From the NCBI GenBank assembly GCA_009909005.1, contig JAAAOG010000152.1, positions 1 through 64,000 of the forward strand: a DNA stretch of 64,000 bases, read 5' to 3'. The stretch comes from Alphaproteobacteria bacterium (GTDB lineage Bacteria > Pseudomonadota > Alphaproteobacteria > DSM-16000 > Inquilinaceae). Both the position numbers and the translations under genes were made by a program. Position 1 is the first letter of the stretch. Every line of letters begins with the position of its first letter. The notes beneath the pieces are model-generated. The model was not told the origin of the DNA. It did not search any database and saw only the letters and a program-made list of their open reading frames with translations. This document shows positions 36,203 to 43,864 of the stretch, one piece after another.

Positions 36203-36447
36203 GGCGACCTGTGGAAGAGCCAGTAGGTGTAGAGAAACGCCATCACGAAACAGAGCAACCCTGCGGTCACCGCAGCACGGTGCTTTAGGCGGGTGCGGAC
36301 CTCGTCGGGGACCTCCGCCTGTTTCGACTTCCGGGACCAGCGGTTCACGCTCATCATCCAGATAAGGCGCCAGACCGGGTAGAACAAAGCCGCAGTGAGC
36401 AGCACGGCCCAAGCCACCCAAGTCCCCTGAGAAAAGATCGCCTCCAT
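36199..36447 (-). CDS. Small membrane protein upstream of the TPR gene
   Basis: An 82-residue protein with two hydrophobic segments (VAWAVLLTAALFYPVWRLIW and AAVTAGLLCFVMAFLYTYWLF) and a basic loop (RWSRKSKQAEVPDEVRTRLKHR). It is coupled to the TPR gene by a four-base overlap. It lies behind the symporter gene, separated by a strong terminator. Small membrane proteins often sit beside SSS transporters (DUF4212/DUF485 types), but I cannot place this one in a family. Confidence 0.65.
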   Translation of the reverse strand: MEAIFSQGTWVAWAVLLTAALFYPVWRLIWMMSVNRWSRKSKQAEVPDEVRTRLKHRAAVTAGLLCFVMAFLYTYWLFHRSP

Positions 36448-36522
36448 CGGGCGCGCACTCCCTCTCCGGCGATTCGCAGCACGAAGGGTTGACCTGAACT
36501 GACGGCGTCATGCGATCAAGAG

Positions 36523-36557
36523 AAAAAAAGGGGAAGGGCGCAGGACAGCCCTTCCCC
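36523..36557 (-). terminator. Strong rho-independent terminator of the symporter gene
   Basis: GGGGAAGGGC (36530-36539) and GCCCTTCCCC (36548-36557) form a perfect 10-bp stem with an 8-base loop. On the minus strand the stem is followed by seven Ts (36529-36523), the classic intrinsic terminator. It ends 36 bases beyond the symporter stop. Confidence 0.92.
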
Positions 36558-36592
36558 CGAGAACGGTTCGTCACTCTGGCATCGCTGCCAGC

Positions 36593-38770
36593 CTATTTGC
36601 CGCCTGCCGTCCGCGGCGGCGTCACGACGTCGCCGATATCTTCCGTCAGCGCTTCGATTTCGCGATGCGGTATGGTCGACATCTCCATCTTGTAGGCCAG
36701 CAGCCACATCATTACGACACCCAGGACCCAGAACAGGATCTGCCAGGCCCAGATCGACGGCATGCCGAACACCCAGGTATCGGGCTGGTCGGGAATGCCG
36801 AAGATGGTGTTGCCGATGACCGCACCGGGGCCGATGCCGAAGATCAGCCAGCCGATGGTGACGCCCCAGGCGATCGGCTTCAGCTTCTTCTTGTCCTCGC
36901 TGAGGCCGGCATGCGAGCGGAGGAAGTTGTGGAACTTCATCCGATGCTCGGTTGAATCACTCGTCTGGGTCATGGCCGAGACGATGATGCACACGCCTGC
37001 ATTGAACAGCATGCCCCAGCCGGCCGAGTGGATGGTCAGCGGCCAGCGGCCCCACGGCAGCACCCCGCCGGTGATCTGCTGGCCGATGGTCTCGGTCAGA
37101 ATCACTGCGATAAGACCGGCCGCCAGGCCCAGGGTGGCGCCCTGGCGGGTGATCCACGGGATCCAGCAGATGCCGGCCAGCGCCACCCACATCTGGAAGC
37201 CGAACGCGACGGCCAGACCGCCGAGCAGCACCAGAGCGTCGGTGGAGAAGGTCGCCACCAGCAGCGCCGCGATGACGATGAAGGCGACGCCGATTCGGCC
37301 CCAGAGTTTCTGGACGGTGTGATCGGCCGTCGGGTTCAGGTAACGCTTGTAAAGGTCGCGGGTCAGCATGGAGCCGGCGGTGGACATATAGGCGGCACCG
37401 GTCGACTGCATGGCGGCAAGGCCGCAGACCGCGAGAATGCCGACCAGCCACGGCGCGGCGTCGGCCAGCAGGTTGAAGTAGTACGGGACCAGGCTGTCCG
37501 GTTTGACCGCGATGTTTTCCGGGATGATCAGCCGGTAGAGCTCCGTGCCTTCAAGGGCCGCTGCATCCCCGTTCTCCAGGAAGCTGGCCACGGCCGCCTG
37601 ACCGGCTTCGCGCCGGGCTTCGAGCGTGTCGCCCTCGCCCAGGGCAATGATCTGCCGGACCTCCAGGTCGTTGCGCAGATGGCCCTCGGCCATCGCCGTA
37701 TCGACATCCGCCGGCAGCGTGTACTCGACGGCGACATCTCGCCGTTGCAATTCCTCCCACATATCCGGAGTCGCATTGACCTGCGGATTGCCGCCGAGCA
37801 TGTGCGCGCCCATGCCCTGGAAGGCCGTGAAGAAGAACAGGATCAGGCCGATCGCGAAGGAGGAGGCCCAGACCTGCTGCGGCGCGAAGGGGCGCGGATC
37901 GGTGTTGCCGAAGGCCCACATGGTAAAGGCCGGGGCGGATTGGATGCCCATCAGCGCGAACATGTAGGTCAGCACCATGATGCCGGTCCACAGACCGCCG
38001 ACCGGTGTTTCCTTCCCGAGACCGGCGGTAAACTGAATCACGCCCGGTATCGCGTAGTAGGAGACATACTCGCCGCCGGCCCAGCGATCGGCCCCCGGAT
38101 TCTGGGCATGCAGCCCCATCATGCTGGTCAGGCCGTCGAAGCCGCCCACGGCACTGATGGCGATGATGCCGGTGATGATGATGCCGAGCGCCAGCAGAAT
38201 GCACTGCATGGTGTCGACATAGGCCACGGCGCGGAGGCCACCCGAGGCGACATAGATCAGCACCACCAGCGACAGGATCCACATGCCGACGTTCACCGGG
38301 ATCAGGCCGTCGGTCAGGACGCTGAACAGGAAGCCCGAAGCGCCGAGCTGCACGCCGAGATAGGGGATGGAGAACAGCAGGGCCACGATGACGGTGAGGA
38401 TGCGGATGGCATCGCCCTGGTAGTAGTCGGACAGCATTTCGCCGGGGGTCACATAGCCGAAGCGCTTGCCCAGCATCCACTGCCGCTTGAGGAACATCAC
38501 GCCCGTGAAGGGGATGGTGATGACGTAGAACGACGCGTAGGCGTACTGAAACCCGTCGCGATAGACCAGTCCCGGATGGCCCATAAAGGTCCAGCCCGAG
38601 AATGACGTTGCAGTGGCCGCCAGGATGAACACCCACATCGACAGCCGACGGCCGGCGATGAAGTAGTCGCTGGCGGTTTTCGTCATCTTCATCCCTTTGA
38701 AGCCCATACTGATACAGTATGTCCAGTACAGGATGACGAAGACGAAGAGCCAAATGACTTTCGCTTCCAA
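36593..38770 (-). CDS. Sodium:solute symporter (SSS family) with a ~105-residue inserted domain
   Basis: A 725-residue transporter with about 13-14 membrane helices. TASDYFIAGRRLSMWVFILAA, ATSFSGWTFMGHPG and GAAYMSTAGSMLTRDLYKRYL are SSS motifs. Residues ~325-430 form a soluble, charged insertion between helices (LQRRDVAVEYTLPADVDTAM, DTLEARREAGQAAVASF) that ordinary acetate or proline symporters lack. The substrate is unknown; an organic acid is plausible. A promoter lies far upstream (39006-39033), giving a long leader. The divergent gene is a CBS-DUF294 protein, a pairing also seen for ActP-like transporters. Confidence 0.9.
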   Translation of the reverse strand: MEAKVIWLFVFVILYWTYCISMGFKGMKMTKTASDYFIAGRRLSMWVFILAATATSFSGWTFMGHPGLVYRDGFQYAYASFYVITIPFTGVMFLKRQWMLGKRFGYVTPGEMLSDYYQGDAIRILTVIVALLFSIPYLGVQLGASGFLFSVLTDGLIPVNVGMWILSLVVLIYVASGGLRAVAYVDTMQCILLALGIIITGIIAISAVGGFDGLTSMMGLHAQNPGADRWAGGEYVSYYAIPGVIQFTAGLGKETPVGGLWTGIMVLTYMFALMGIQSAPAFTMWAFGNTDPRPFAPQQVWASSFAIGLILFFFTAFQGMGAHMLGGNPQVNATPDMWEELQRRDVAVEYTLPADVDTAMAEGHLRNDLEVRQIIALGEGDTLEARREAGQAAVASFLENGDAAALEGTELYRLIIPENIAVKPDSLVPYYFNLLADAAPWLVGILAVCGLAAMQSTGAAYMSTAGSMLTRDLYKRYLNPTADHTVQKLWGRIGVAFIVIAALLVATFSTDALVLLGGLAVAFGFQMWVALAGICWIPWITRQGATLGLAAGLIAVILTETIGQQITGGVLPWGRWPLTIHSAGWGMLFNAGVCIIVSAMTQTSDSTEHRMKFHNFLRSHAGLSEDKKKLKPIAWGVTIGWLIFGIGPGAVIGNTIFGIPDQPDTWVFGMPSIWAWQILFWVLGVVMMWLLAYKMEMSTIPHREIEALTEDIGDVVTPPRTAGGK

Positions 38771-39375
38771 GACGCACTCCTCCTCTAGCCTGGGCCTTTT
38801 TTACGGCTGACGTCCGGCAGCCATGCCGGTCCGCAACCGGGCCCGTGTCGTATCTTCAGTTAAACGAGGCCTACTCCAACGGGCGAACGCTTGTTCTTAT
38901 TTGCTCGCCCTGCCAGTCCCTTCTCCGGGGACATCGTTGTGCAGGAACGGTCCCGATCCGGAACCGGCGGCCTCGCCCGCAGACGAAATCCCCTCCCAGG
39001 ATCGGACTATACCATAAGGATGCGTACGGGCAAGCACATGACCGCCCTGGGTCGAAGGGCTTTTGCCGCGTCCGGCGTGTCGCCAATCGTGCTGTCGCCG
39101 TGCCGCCCACCGCATCCGGCACACCCCGCCGCTTCCGGGCCCTCCGGCCGCCTGTCGACGGCGTGGCCGGCCTCGCCAGCCTTAGCCTTTTATTTACGGG
39201 GCCTTATCTGTATCCTTCTATTGCGGCTGCGAAGGTTTCCCCTGTCGACCCTGCCGGGCCTCGTCCCCTCGCCGGTCGCGCCGTATGCCGCGCACGAGAC
39301 TCCCTGCTCGCGTGACACCGTGCCGCATTGGTGGGGACGGTTGCACGAGACCGCAGAGGGATGGAGACCCGCCCG
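38771..39375. promoter_or_regulatory. 605-base divergent control region between the symporter and CBS-DUF294 genes
   Basis: No convincing gene despite several open frames. It holds a minus-strand promoter for the symporter at 39006-39033 (entered separately), a leader of roughly 230 bases, and an AT-richer patch at 39180-39230 (TTATTTACGGGG and CTTATCTGTATCC) that may serve the divergent gene. I see no riboswitch that I recognise. Confidence 0.5.
39006..39033 (-). promoter_or_regulatory. Promoter of the symporter gene
   Basis: Read on the minus strand: TTGCCC, 16-base spacer, TATAGT. The start point would be near 38999, leaving about 229 bases of untranslated leader before the symporter ATG, long enough for RNA-level control. 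Confidence 0.55.
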
Positions 39376-40836
39376 ATGGGCATCCAAACGCAGATTTACC
39401 GGCTTCTGGCCGGCAATGTGATGCGCGACAAGCCCGTCGTCCTCTCCCCGGGCACCCCCTGCCAGGTCCTTGTCCGGGCGATGGCGGAGCAGGGCGCCTC
39501 CTGCGCCTTTGTGGTCGACGGGTCCGGGAGCGTCCTCGGCATCCTGACCGAACGCGACGTCACCCAGCGCATCACCTTCCGCGCCGATCCGGACACGCCG
39601 GTGGACCGCATGATGACCTCGCCGGTGCGTACGATCGGCGAGGGCGAGTACCTGTACCGGGCCATTGCCATGATGCGCCGGCAGGGCGTGCGCCACATGC
39701 CGGTGGTGGACCGGGCCGGTCATATTGCCGGTGTCCTCGACCTCCACGATGCCGTCGCCGTGGCGACGGAGCGGCTGATGCGGCAGATCGACCGGCTGAC
39801 GGTCGAGGGCACGATCGAAGGGCTGCGCGCCGTCAAGACCGCCCAGGTCCAGCTGGCCCAGGAGCTGTTCGACGAATCGGTGGCCGCACCGGAGATCCAG
39901 CAGCTGCTGACCGATATCAACCGCGACATCTATCGCCGAGTCGTCCGCGGCACGCTGGCGGCGATGGAGGCCGACGGCTGGGGCCCGCCGCCGGTCGACT
40001 TCGACCTGCTGGTCATGGGCTCGGGCGGGCGCGGCGAGAACTTCCTGCTGCCGGACCAGGATAACGGCCTGATTCTGGCCGACTATCCAGACAGCGAGCA
40101 CACGGCCATCGACGGCTTCTTTATCGAGTTCTCCGAGCGGATGACCCGCGACATGGACGCCGTCGGCTTCCCCTTCTGCAAGGGCGGCGTGATGGCCACC
40201 AATCCGCTCTGGCGCAAGACGCTCAGCCAGTGGATCGACCAGACAGCCTCTTGGGGTCGCAAGCGCAATTTCATGGTGGCGCGCCTGGTCGGCATCTTTT
40301 TCGATTTCTGCGCGGCGTACGGCAGCACCGAGATGACCCTGGAGCTGCGGCAGCACGTCACCGTCACCATGGGCCGCTCGCCCGGTTTCCTGCGCGAGCT
40401 TTACAAGGACGAGGCGGATCATGGCACGGCGCTCGGCTGGTTCAGCCGCCTGGTGGTCGAGCGCAGCGACAGCGACAAGCGCGGCCAGATCAATCTCAAG
40501 ATTCACGGCCACCTGCCGCTCGTGGAAATGACCCGCCTCCTGGCACTGCGGGAAGGCATTTCCGATACCCGGACCCTGGCACGGATCGAAGAATTGACGG
40601 CGAAAGGCGTTTTAAGTCGTGATCAACGGGATTATCTTGTCAGCAGTTTCTCCCACCTGACCAAGCTGCGCTTGCGCCAGCAGATCCAGGACTACATGGC
40701 CGGCCAGCCCGTCTCCAACCATGTCCGCCCCGACGACCTGACGCGCTACGAACGCGAACTGCTTGTCGAGTCGTTCCGGTCGATCGAGGATCTTCGCAAC
40801 AAGGTCCGGGCGGAATTCACCGCAGACCTGTTCTGA
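39376..40836 (+). CDS. CBS-pair plus DUF294 nucleotidyltransferase-like regulator
   Basis: A 486-residue soluble protein. I use the ATG at 39376 (GGAG nine bases upstream); another ATG is at 39361. Two CBS domains come first (residues ~15-135; VRAMAEQGASCAFVVDGSG, ILTERDVTQRI, RQGVRHMPVVDRAG). Then comes a DUF294 nucleotidyltransferase-like domain with VMGSGGRGENFLLPDQDNGLI, and the DUF294 C-terminal substrate-binding part. CBS pairs sense adenine nucleotides; GlnD-like NTase domains modify proteins or nucleotides. The motif has G-S-x-GRGE and D-x-D, so it may be active. The target is unknown, possibly the divergent symporter. Confidence 0.9.
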   Translation: MGIQTQIYRLLAGNVMRDKPVVLSPGTPCQVLVRAMAEQGASCAFVVDGSGSVLGILTERDVTQRITFRADPDTPVDRMMTSPVRTIGEGEYLYRAIAMMRRQGVRHMPVVDRAGHIAGVLDLHDAVAVATERLMRQIDRLTVEGTIEGLRAVKTAQVQLAQELFDESVAAPEIQQLLTDINRDIYRRVVRGTLAAMEADGWGPPPVDFDLLVMGSGGRGENFLLPDQDNGLILADYPDSEHTAIDGFFIEFSERMTRDMDAVGFPFCKGGVMATNPLWRKTLSQWIDQTASWGRKRNFMVARLVGIFFDFCAAYGSTEMTLELRQHVTVTMGRSPGFLRELYKDEADHGTALGWFSRLVVERSDSDKRGQINLKIHGHLPLVEMTRLLALREGISDTRTLARIEELTAKGVLSRDQRDYLVSSFSHLTKLRLRQQIQDYMAGQPVSNHVRPDDLTRYERELLVESFRSIEDLRNKVRAEFTADLF

Positions 40837-40923
40837 CAGTCGCCGCCTGCAGAGACGTACGGTCAGGCGTACGGCTGCGGCAAGGACGGCAACGCAGAAG
40901 ACGAACGGAGGACGCGTACAGCC

Positions 40924-41181
40924 ATGACCCGCGAAACCCGGACCGCCGCGGCGGCACAGCTTGGGCGTCTGCCCGACCCCGCCGCCCTTTTCCGTCTGGC
41001 CGTACGCCTGATGCCGGCATTCGCCCTGTTCGCCCTCGTCCTGGCCGACGATCCGCTGCTGCAATGGCTGTCGCTGCTCGGCTTCCTGCCTCTTGGTCTC
41101 GCCCTTGTGCCGGGAGCGCCGGCCTGCGGTGCCTGCCGGGCCGGCTCGCCGGGGCGTTCCGTCCTCCCGCCGGCGCATTGA
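40924..41181 (+). CDS. Small membrane protein between DUF294 and exonuclease genes
   Basis: An 85-residue protein with two hydrophobic segments (LMPAFALFALVLA, LLQWLSLLGFLPLGLALV) and a Cys-containing C-terminus (PACGACRAG). GGAGGA lies somewhat far upstream. It falls between two genes of the same direction, 87 and 63 bases away, so it is likely in the same operon. I recognise no family; a weak DUF2892 resemblance in the last helix is not enough to name it. Confidence 0.45.
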   Translation: MTRETRTAAAAQLGRLPDPAALFRLAVRLMPAFALFALVLADDPLLQWLSLLGFLPLGLALVPGAPACGACRAGSPGRSVLPPAH

Positions 41182-41244
41182 GCCGGTTCCCGGCGCTCAC
41201 CCCGTTCCCGACGCCGACCGCCGTCCCCCTTAAAGCCCGGCGCG

Positions 41245-42621
41245 ATGAGAAAACCCAAGCGCAGCACCATCAACGGCGCGGTCTGGCTGATCGGCGCTTC
41301 CCTGCTCGGGCTGCTCGCCATACCGCTGCTGATGGCGGTCCGGATCCTGACCCTGGACTTCTCCGCGATCGGCCTCGGCACGGTGCTGGTGCTGGTGCTG
41401 GTTGCTGCCGGCGGCGTCGGTCTGGCGATCCTGTCGCAGGAGATCAACGGCCATCTCGACGATCTGGAGCGGCTGCGGGGCGATGTCGTGATGATCGGAG
41501 GCACCACGACCGAGCTGCCCCGGCGGTGGTCGGAAGACGCCCGTCCCGACGATGAGCTGAAGCGGCTCGCCGGCACGATCAGCGACATGCTGGGCCGCGA
41601 GCGCGCCCAGCGCTCCCGTCCGGATGCCCGGCTGGAGGCCGTTGTCGGGGCCGTGGCCGACGGGCTGGTGGTGGTCACCGACAGCGGCCTGATCAGCCTG
41701 ATCAACCACGCCGCCAGTGTCCTGCTGGGCAATGTCCGGGCCGGAGTGGGGACCAGCGTCTATGCCGCCCTGGAACGCGAGGACGTGATCGCCGCCATGG
41801 CCCGCGCGCGCGCCGCCCGCCGGCCGGCCTCGGCGATGATCCGCACGGTTGACGGCGACTATCTCGCCACCCGCGTCGCCGATCTCGGCGAGCATGGCGG
41901 CACCGCCCTGTCGTTTCACGCCACGGTGCTGGAGACCAGCACCGGCGTCTCGCACGATCTCGGGCTGCTCGACCGGCTGCCTGCCAAGCGGCCGGTCGAC
42001 GAGGACACGCCGCTCATCGACCTGCCCGTGGTGGTGCTGGACACCGAGACCACCGGCCTCAACGTCCGCAGCGACCGCATGGTGTCGGTCGGGGCGGTGC
42101 GGGTACACGGCTCGCGGGTCTTCCACAACGCCAATATGGACCGGCTGGTCAATCCCGGCCTGCTGATTCCGGCGCGCTCCACGGCCATTCACGGCATCAC
42201 CAACCAGATGGTGGCCGGGGCCCCACCCTTCGGCGAGATCGCCGGGGAGGTCGAGGATTTCGTCCGCGACACCGTCGTGGTGGGCCACAATATCCGCTTC
42301 GATCTCGCCATGCTGAAGCGCGAGACCGAGCGCGCCGGCCTGCCCTGGTCGCCGCCGCGCAGCCTCGACACCAGCCTGCTGGTCATCGCGCTGGAGCCCA
42401 ATACCGAGAACCTGAACCTCGAATCGGTGGCCGAGCGCTTCGGCGTCGAGATCCAGGGCCGCCACACCGCGCTGGGCGACTGCCTGGTGACGGCGGAAAT
42501 CTACGTGCGCATGGTGCCGCGCCTGCACGACCACGGCATCAGCACCCTCGGCCAGGCCATCCGCTTCCAGACCAAGGCCAAGGAAATCATCGGCCTGCAA
42601 GAGGAGTCGGGCTGGTCGTAG
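41245..42621 (+). CDS. Membrane-anchored PAS domain-DEDDh exonuclease fusion
   Basis: A 458-residue protein. Two membrane helices (residues ~10-31 and ~42-63) are followed by a linker, a PAS-like domain (~130-230; VVGAVADGLVVVTDSGLISLINHAASVLLG) and a DnaQ-type 3'-5' exonuclease domain (~255-440). Exonuclease motifs are VVLDTETTGL, VVGHNIRFDLAML and GRHTALGDCLVT, so the catalytic Asp/Glu/Asp/His/Asp set appears intact. Related proteins lie beside actP-like symporters and CBS-DUF294 genes elsewhere. The substrate may be nucleic acid or a small nucleotide. The PAS input and membrane tether suggest signalling rather than repair. Confidence 0.88.
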   Translation: MRKPKRSTINGAVWLIGASLLGLLAIPLLMAVRILTLDFSAIGLGTVLVLVLVAAGGVGLAILSQEINGHLDDLERLRGDVVMIGGTTTELPRRWSEDARPDDELKRLAGTISDMLGRERAQRSRPDARLEAVVGAVADGLVVVTDSGLISLINHAASVLLGNVRAGVGTSVYAALEREDVIAAMARARAARRPASAMIRTVDGDYLATRVADLGEHGGTALSFHATVLETSTGVSHDLGLLDRLPAKRPVDEDTPLIDLPVVVLDTETTGLNVRSDRMVSVGAVRVHGSRVFHNANMDRLVNPGLLIPARSTAIHGITNQMVAGAPPFGEIAGEVEDFVRDTVVVGHNIRFDLAMLKRETERAGLPWSPPRSLDTSLLVIALEPNTENLNLESVAERFGVEIQGRHTALGDCLVTAEIYVRMVPRLHDHGISTLGQAIRFQTKAKEIIGLQEESGWS

Positions 42622-42630
42622 GCAGCGGCC

Positions 42631-43614
42631 TCAATCCCCGGCCATCCGGATCACCAGCTTGCCCGTCGCCTTGCGGGCCTTGAGGTCGGCGAAGGCTTGC
42701 GGCACGGCCTCCAGCGGATAGGTGGCGGAGATCAGCGGGCGCAGCCGGCCGGCCTCGTACCAGGCGAAGAGGTCGCGGAAGGCCTCGACAAGGCGTGTCG
42801 GGTCGCGATGGCGATAGGATCCCCAGTTCAGCCCGATGACCGAGATGTTCTTGACCAGAAGGATATTGGCCGGAATCTGCGGGACATCGCCGCCGGCAAA
42901 GCCGATGACCAGGATCCGCCCCGACCAGTTGATCGAGCGCAGCGAGGCCTCGAACGCCGTTCCGCCCACCGCGTCATAGACGACATCGGCCCCCACTTCG
43001 TTCGTCAACGCCTTGACGCGGGTGCGGATGTCCTCCGTCCTGTAGTCGATCAGATGATCGGCGCCGTGCGCGGCGGCGATCTTCAGCTTCTCCGGCCCGC
43101 CGGCGGTCGCGATCACGGTGGCCCCCATGGCCTTGCCGATCTCAACGGCCGTAAGGCCGACGCCGCCGGCCGCGCCGTGCACCACCAGCACCTCGCCCGG
43201 CGCCAGGCCGGCCCGAAGCCCGAGCGCCAGGTGCGAGGTGCCATAGGCCACGGGGAATGCGGCGGCAGTCGGAAAATCCATGCCGTCGGGCAGCACGAAG
43301 ACGTCGGTCTCGGCCGCCACCGCCTCCTCGGCGAAGCCGCCATAGTCGAGCGTCGCCAGTACCCGGTCCCCCGGCCTGCAGCGGTGGACATCGGCGGCGC
43401 ATTCGACGACCGTGCCGGCCACCTCCATGCCGGGGCTGAACGGGTAGGCCGGCTTGGTCTGGTAGGTGCCGGCGATGATCAGCGTGTCGGCAAAGTTCAC
43501 GCCCGCCGCGGCGACGCGGATGCGCACCCGCCCGGCCGCCAGATCCGGGGCCGGCACTTCGTCAAGGCTCAGTTCCCCGGGGCCGCAGGGCGCATGACAA
43601 AGAACGGCGCGCAT
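42631..43614 (-). CDS. Zinc-independent NADPH:quinone oxidoreductase (MDR family)
   Basis: A 327-residue medium-chain reductase. AAGVNFADTLIIAGTYQTKP and FSPGMEVAGTVV are N-terminal quinone-reductase motifs; the cofactor site is VHGAAGGVGLTAVEIGKAMGA. The zinc-binding cysteines of alcohol dehydrogenases are missing, as expected for the QOR group. It probably reduces quinones or enones with NADPH in the cytoplasm. It converges with the exonuclease gene, with stops nine bases apart. Confidence 0.93.
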   Translation of the reverse strand: MRAVLCHAPCGPGELSLDEVPAPDLAAGRVRIRVAAAGVNFADTLIIAGTYQTKPAYPFSPGMEVAGTVVECAADVHRCRPGDRVLATLDYGGFAEEAVAAETDVFVLPDGMDFPTAAAFPVAYGTSHLALGLRAGLAPGEVLVVHGAAGGVGLTAVEIGKAMGATVIATAGGPEKLKIAAAHGADHLIDYRTEDIRTRVKALTNEVGADVVYDAVGGTAFEASLRSINWSGRILVIGFAGGDVPQIPANILLVKNISVIGLNWGSYRHRDPTRLVEAFRDLFAWYEAGRLRPLISATYPLEAVPQAFADLKARKATGKLVIRMAGD

Positions 43615-43864
43615 GGGGGAACTCCTCTTGCAGAAGACCGGTCAGGATGGAAAGCCGTACGATGCGGGATGCCGGCCTCGATTGCCATCCGAATCGCCGG
43701 GACCTAAATTCGCTGAGCCGGGTGGCGGCGGTCTTGTTCCGGCGCCGGTCGGGCGCGGACAGCCCCGCCCGGGTTCGAGGCGAGCCGACGGACGGACGCC
43801 GTCGATGCCGCGCCCTTTTCGCCATTTTCCGGCGGCATGACTGCCAGGCAAGCGCGACGGGACG

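Noticed and set aside
38871-39421. Several overlapping frames in the region upstream of the CBS-DUF294 gene
   Set aside because: No ribosome-binding sites or known motifs, and they would cover the promoter of the symporter gene. Treated as non-coding.
40850-40923. Repeated CGTACGG motifs after the CBS-DUF294 gene as a recombination or attachment site
   Set aside because: Only two short copies with no integrase or border repeats; similar short motifs also occur in coding regions nearby.
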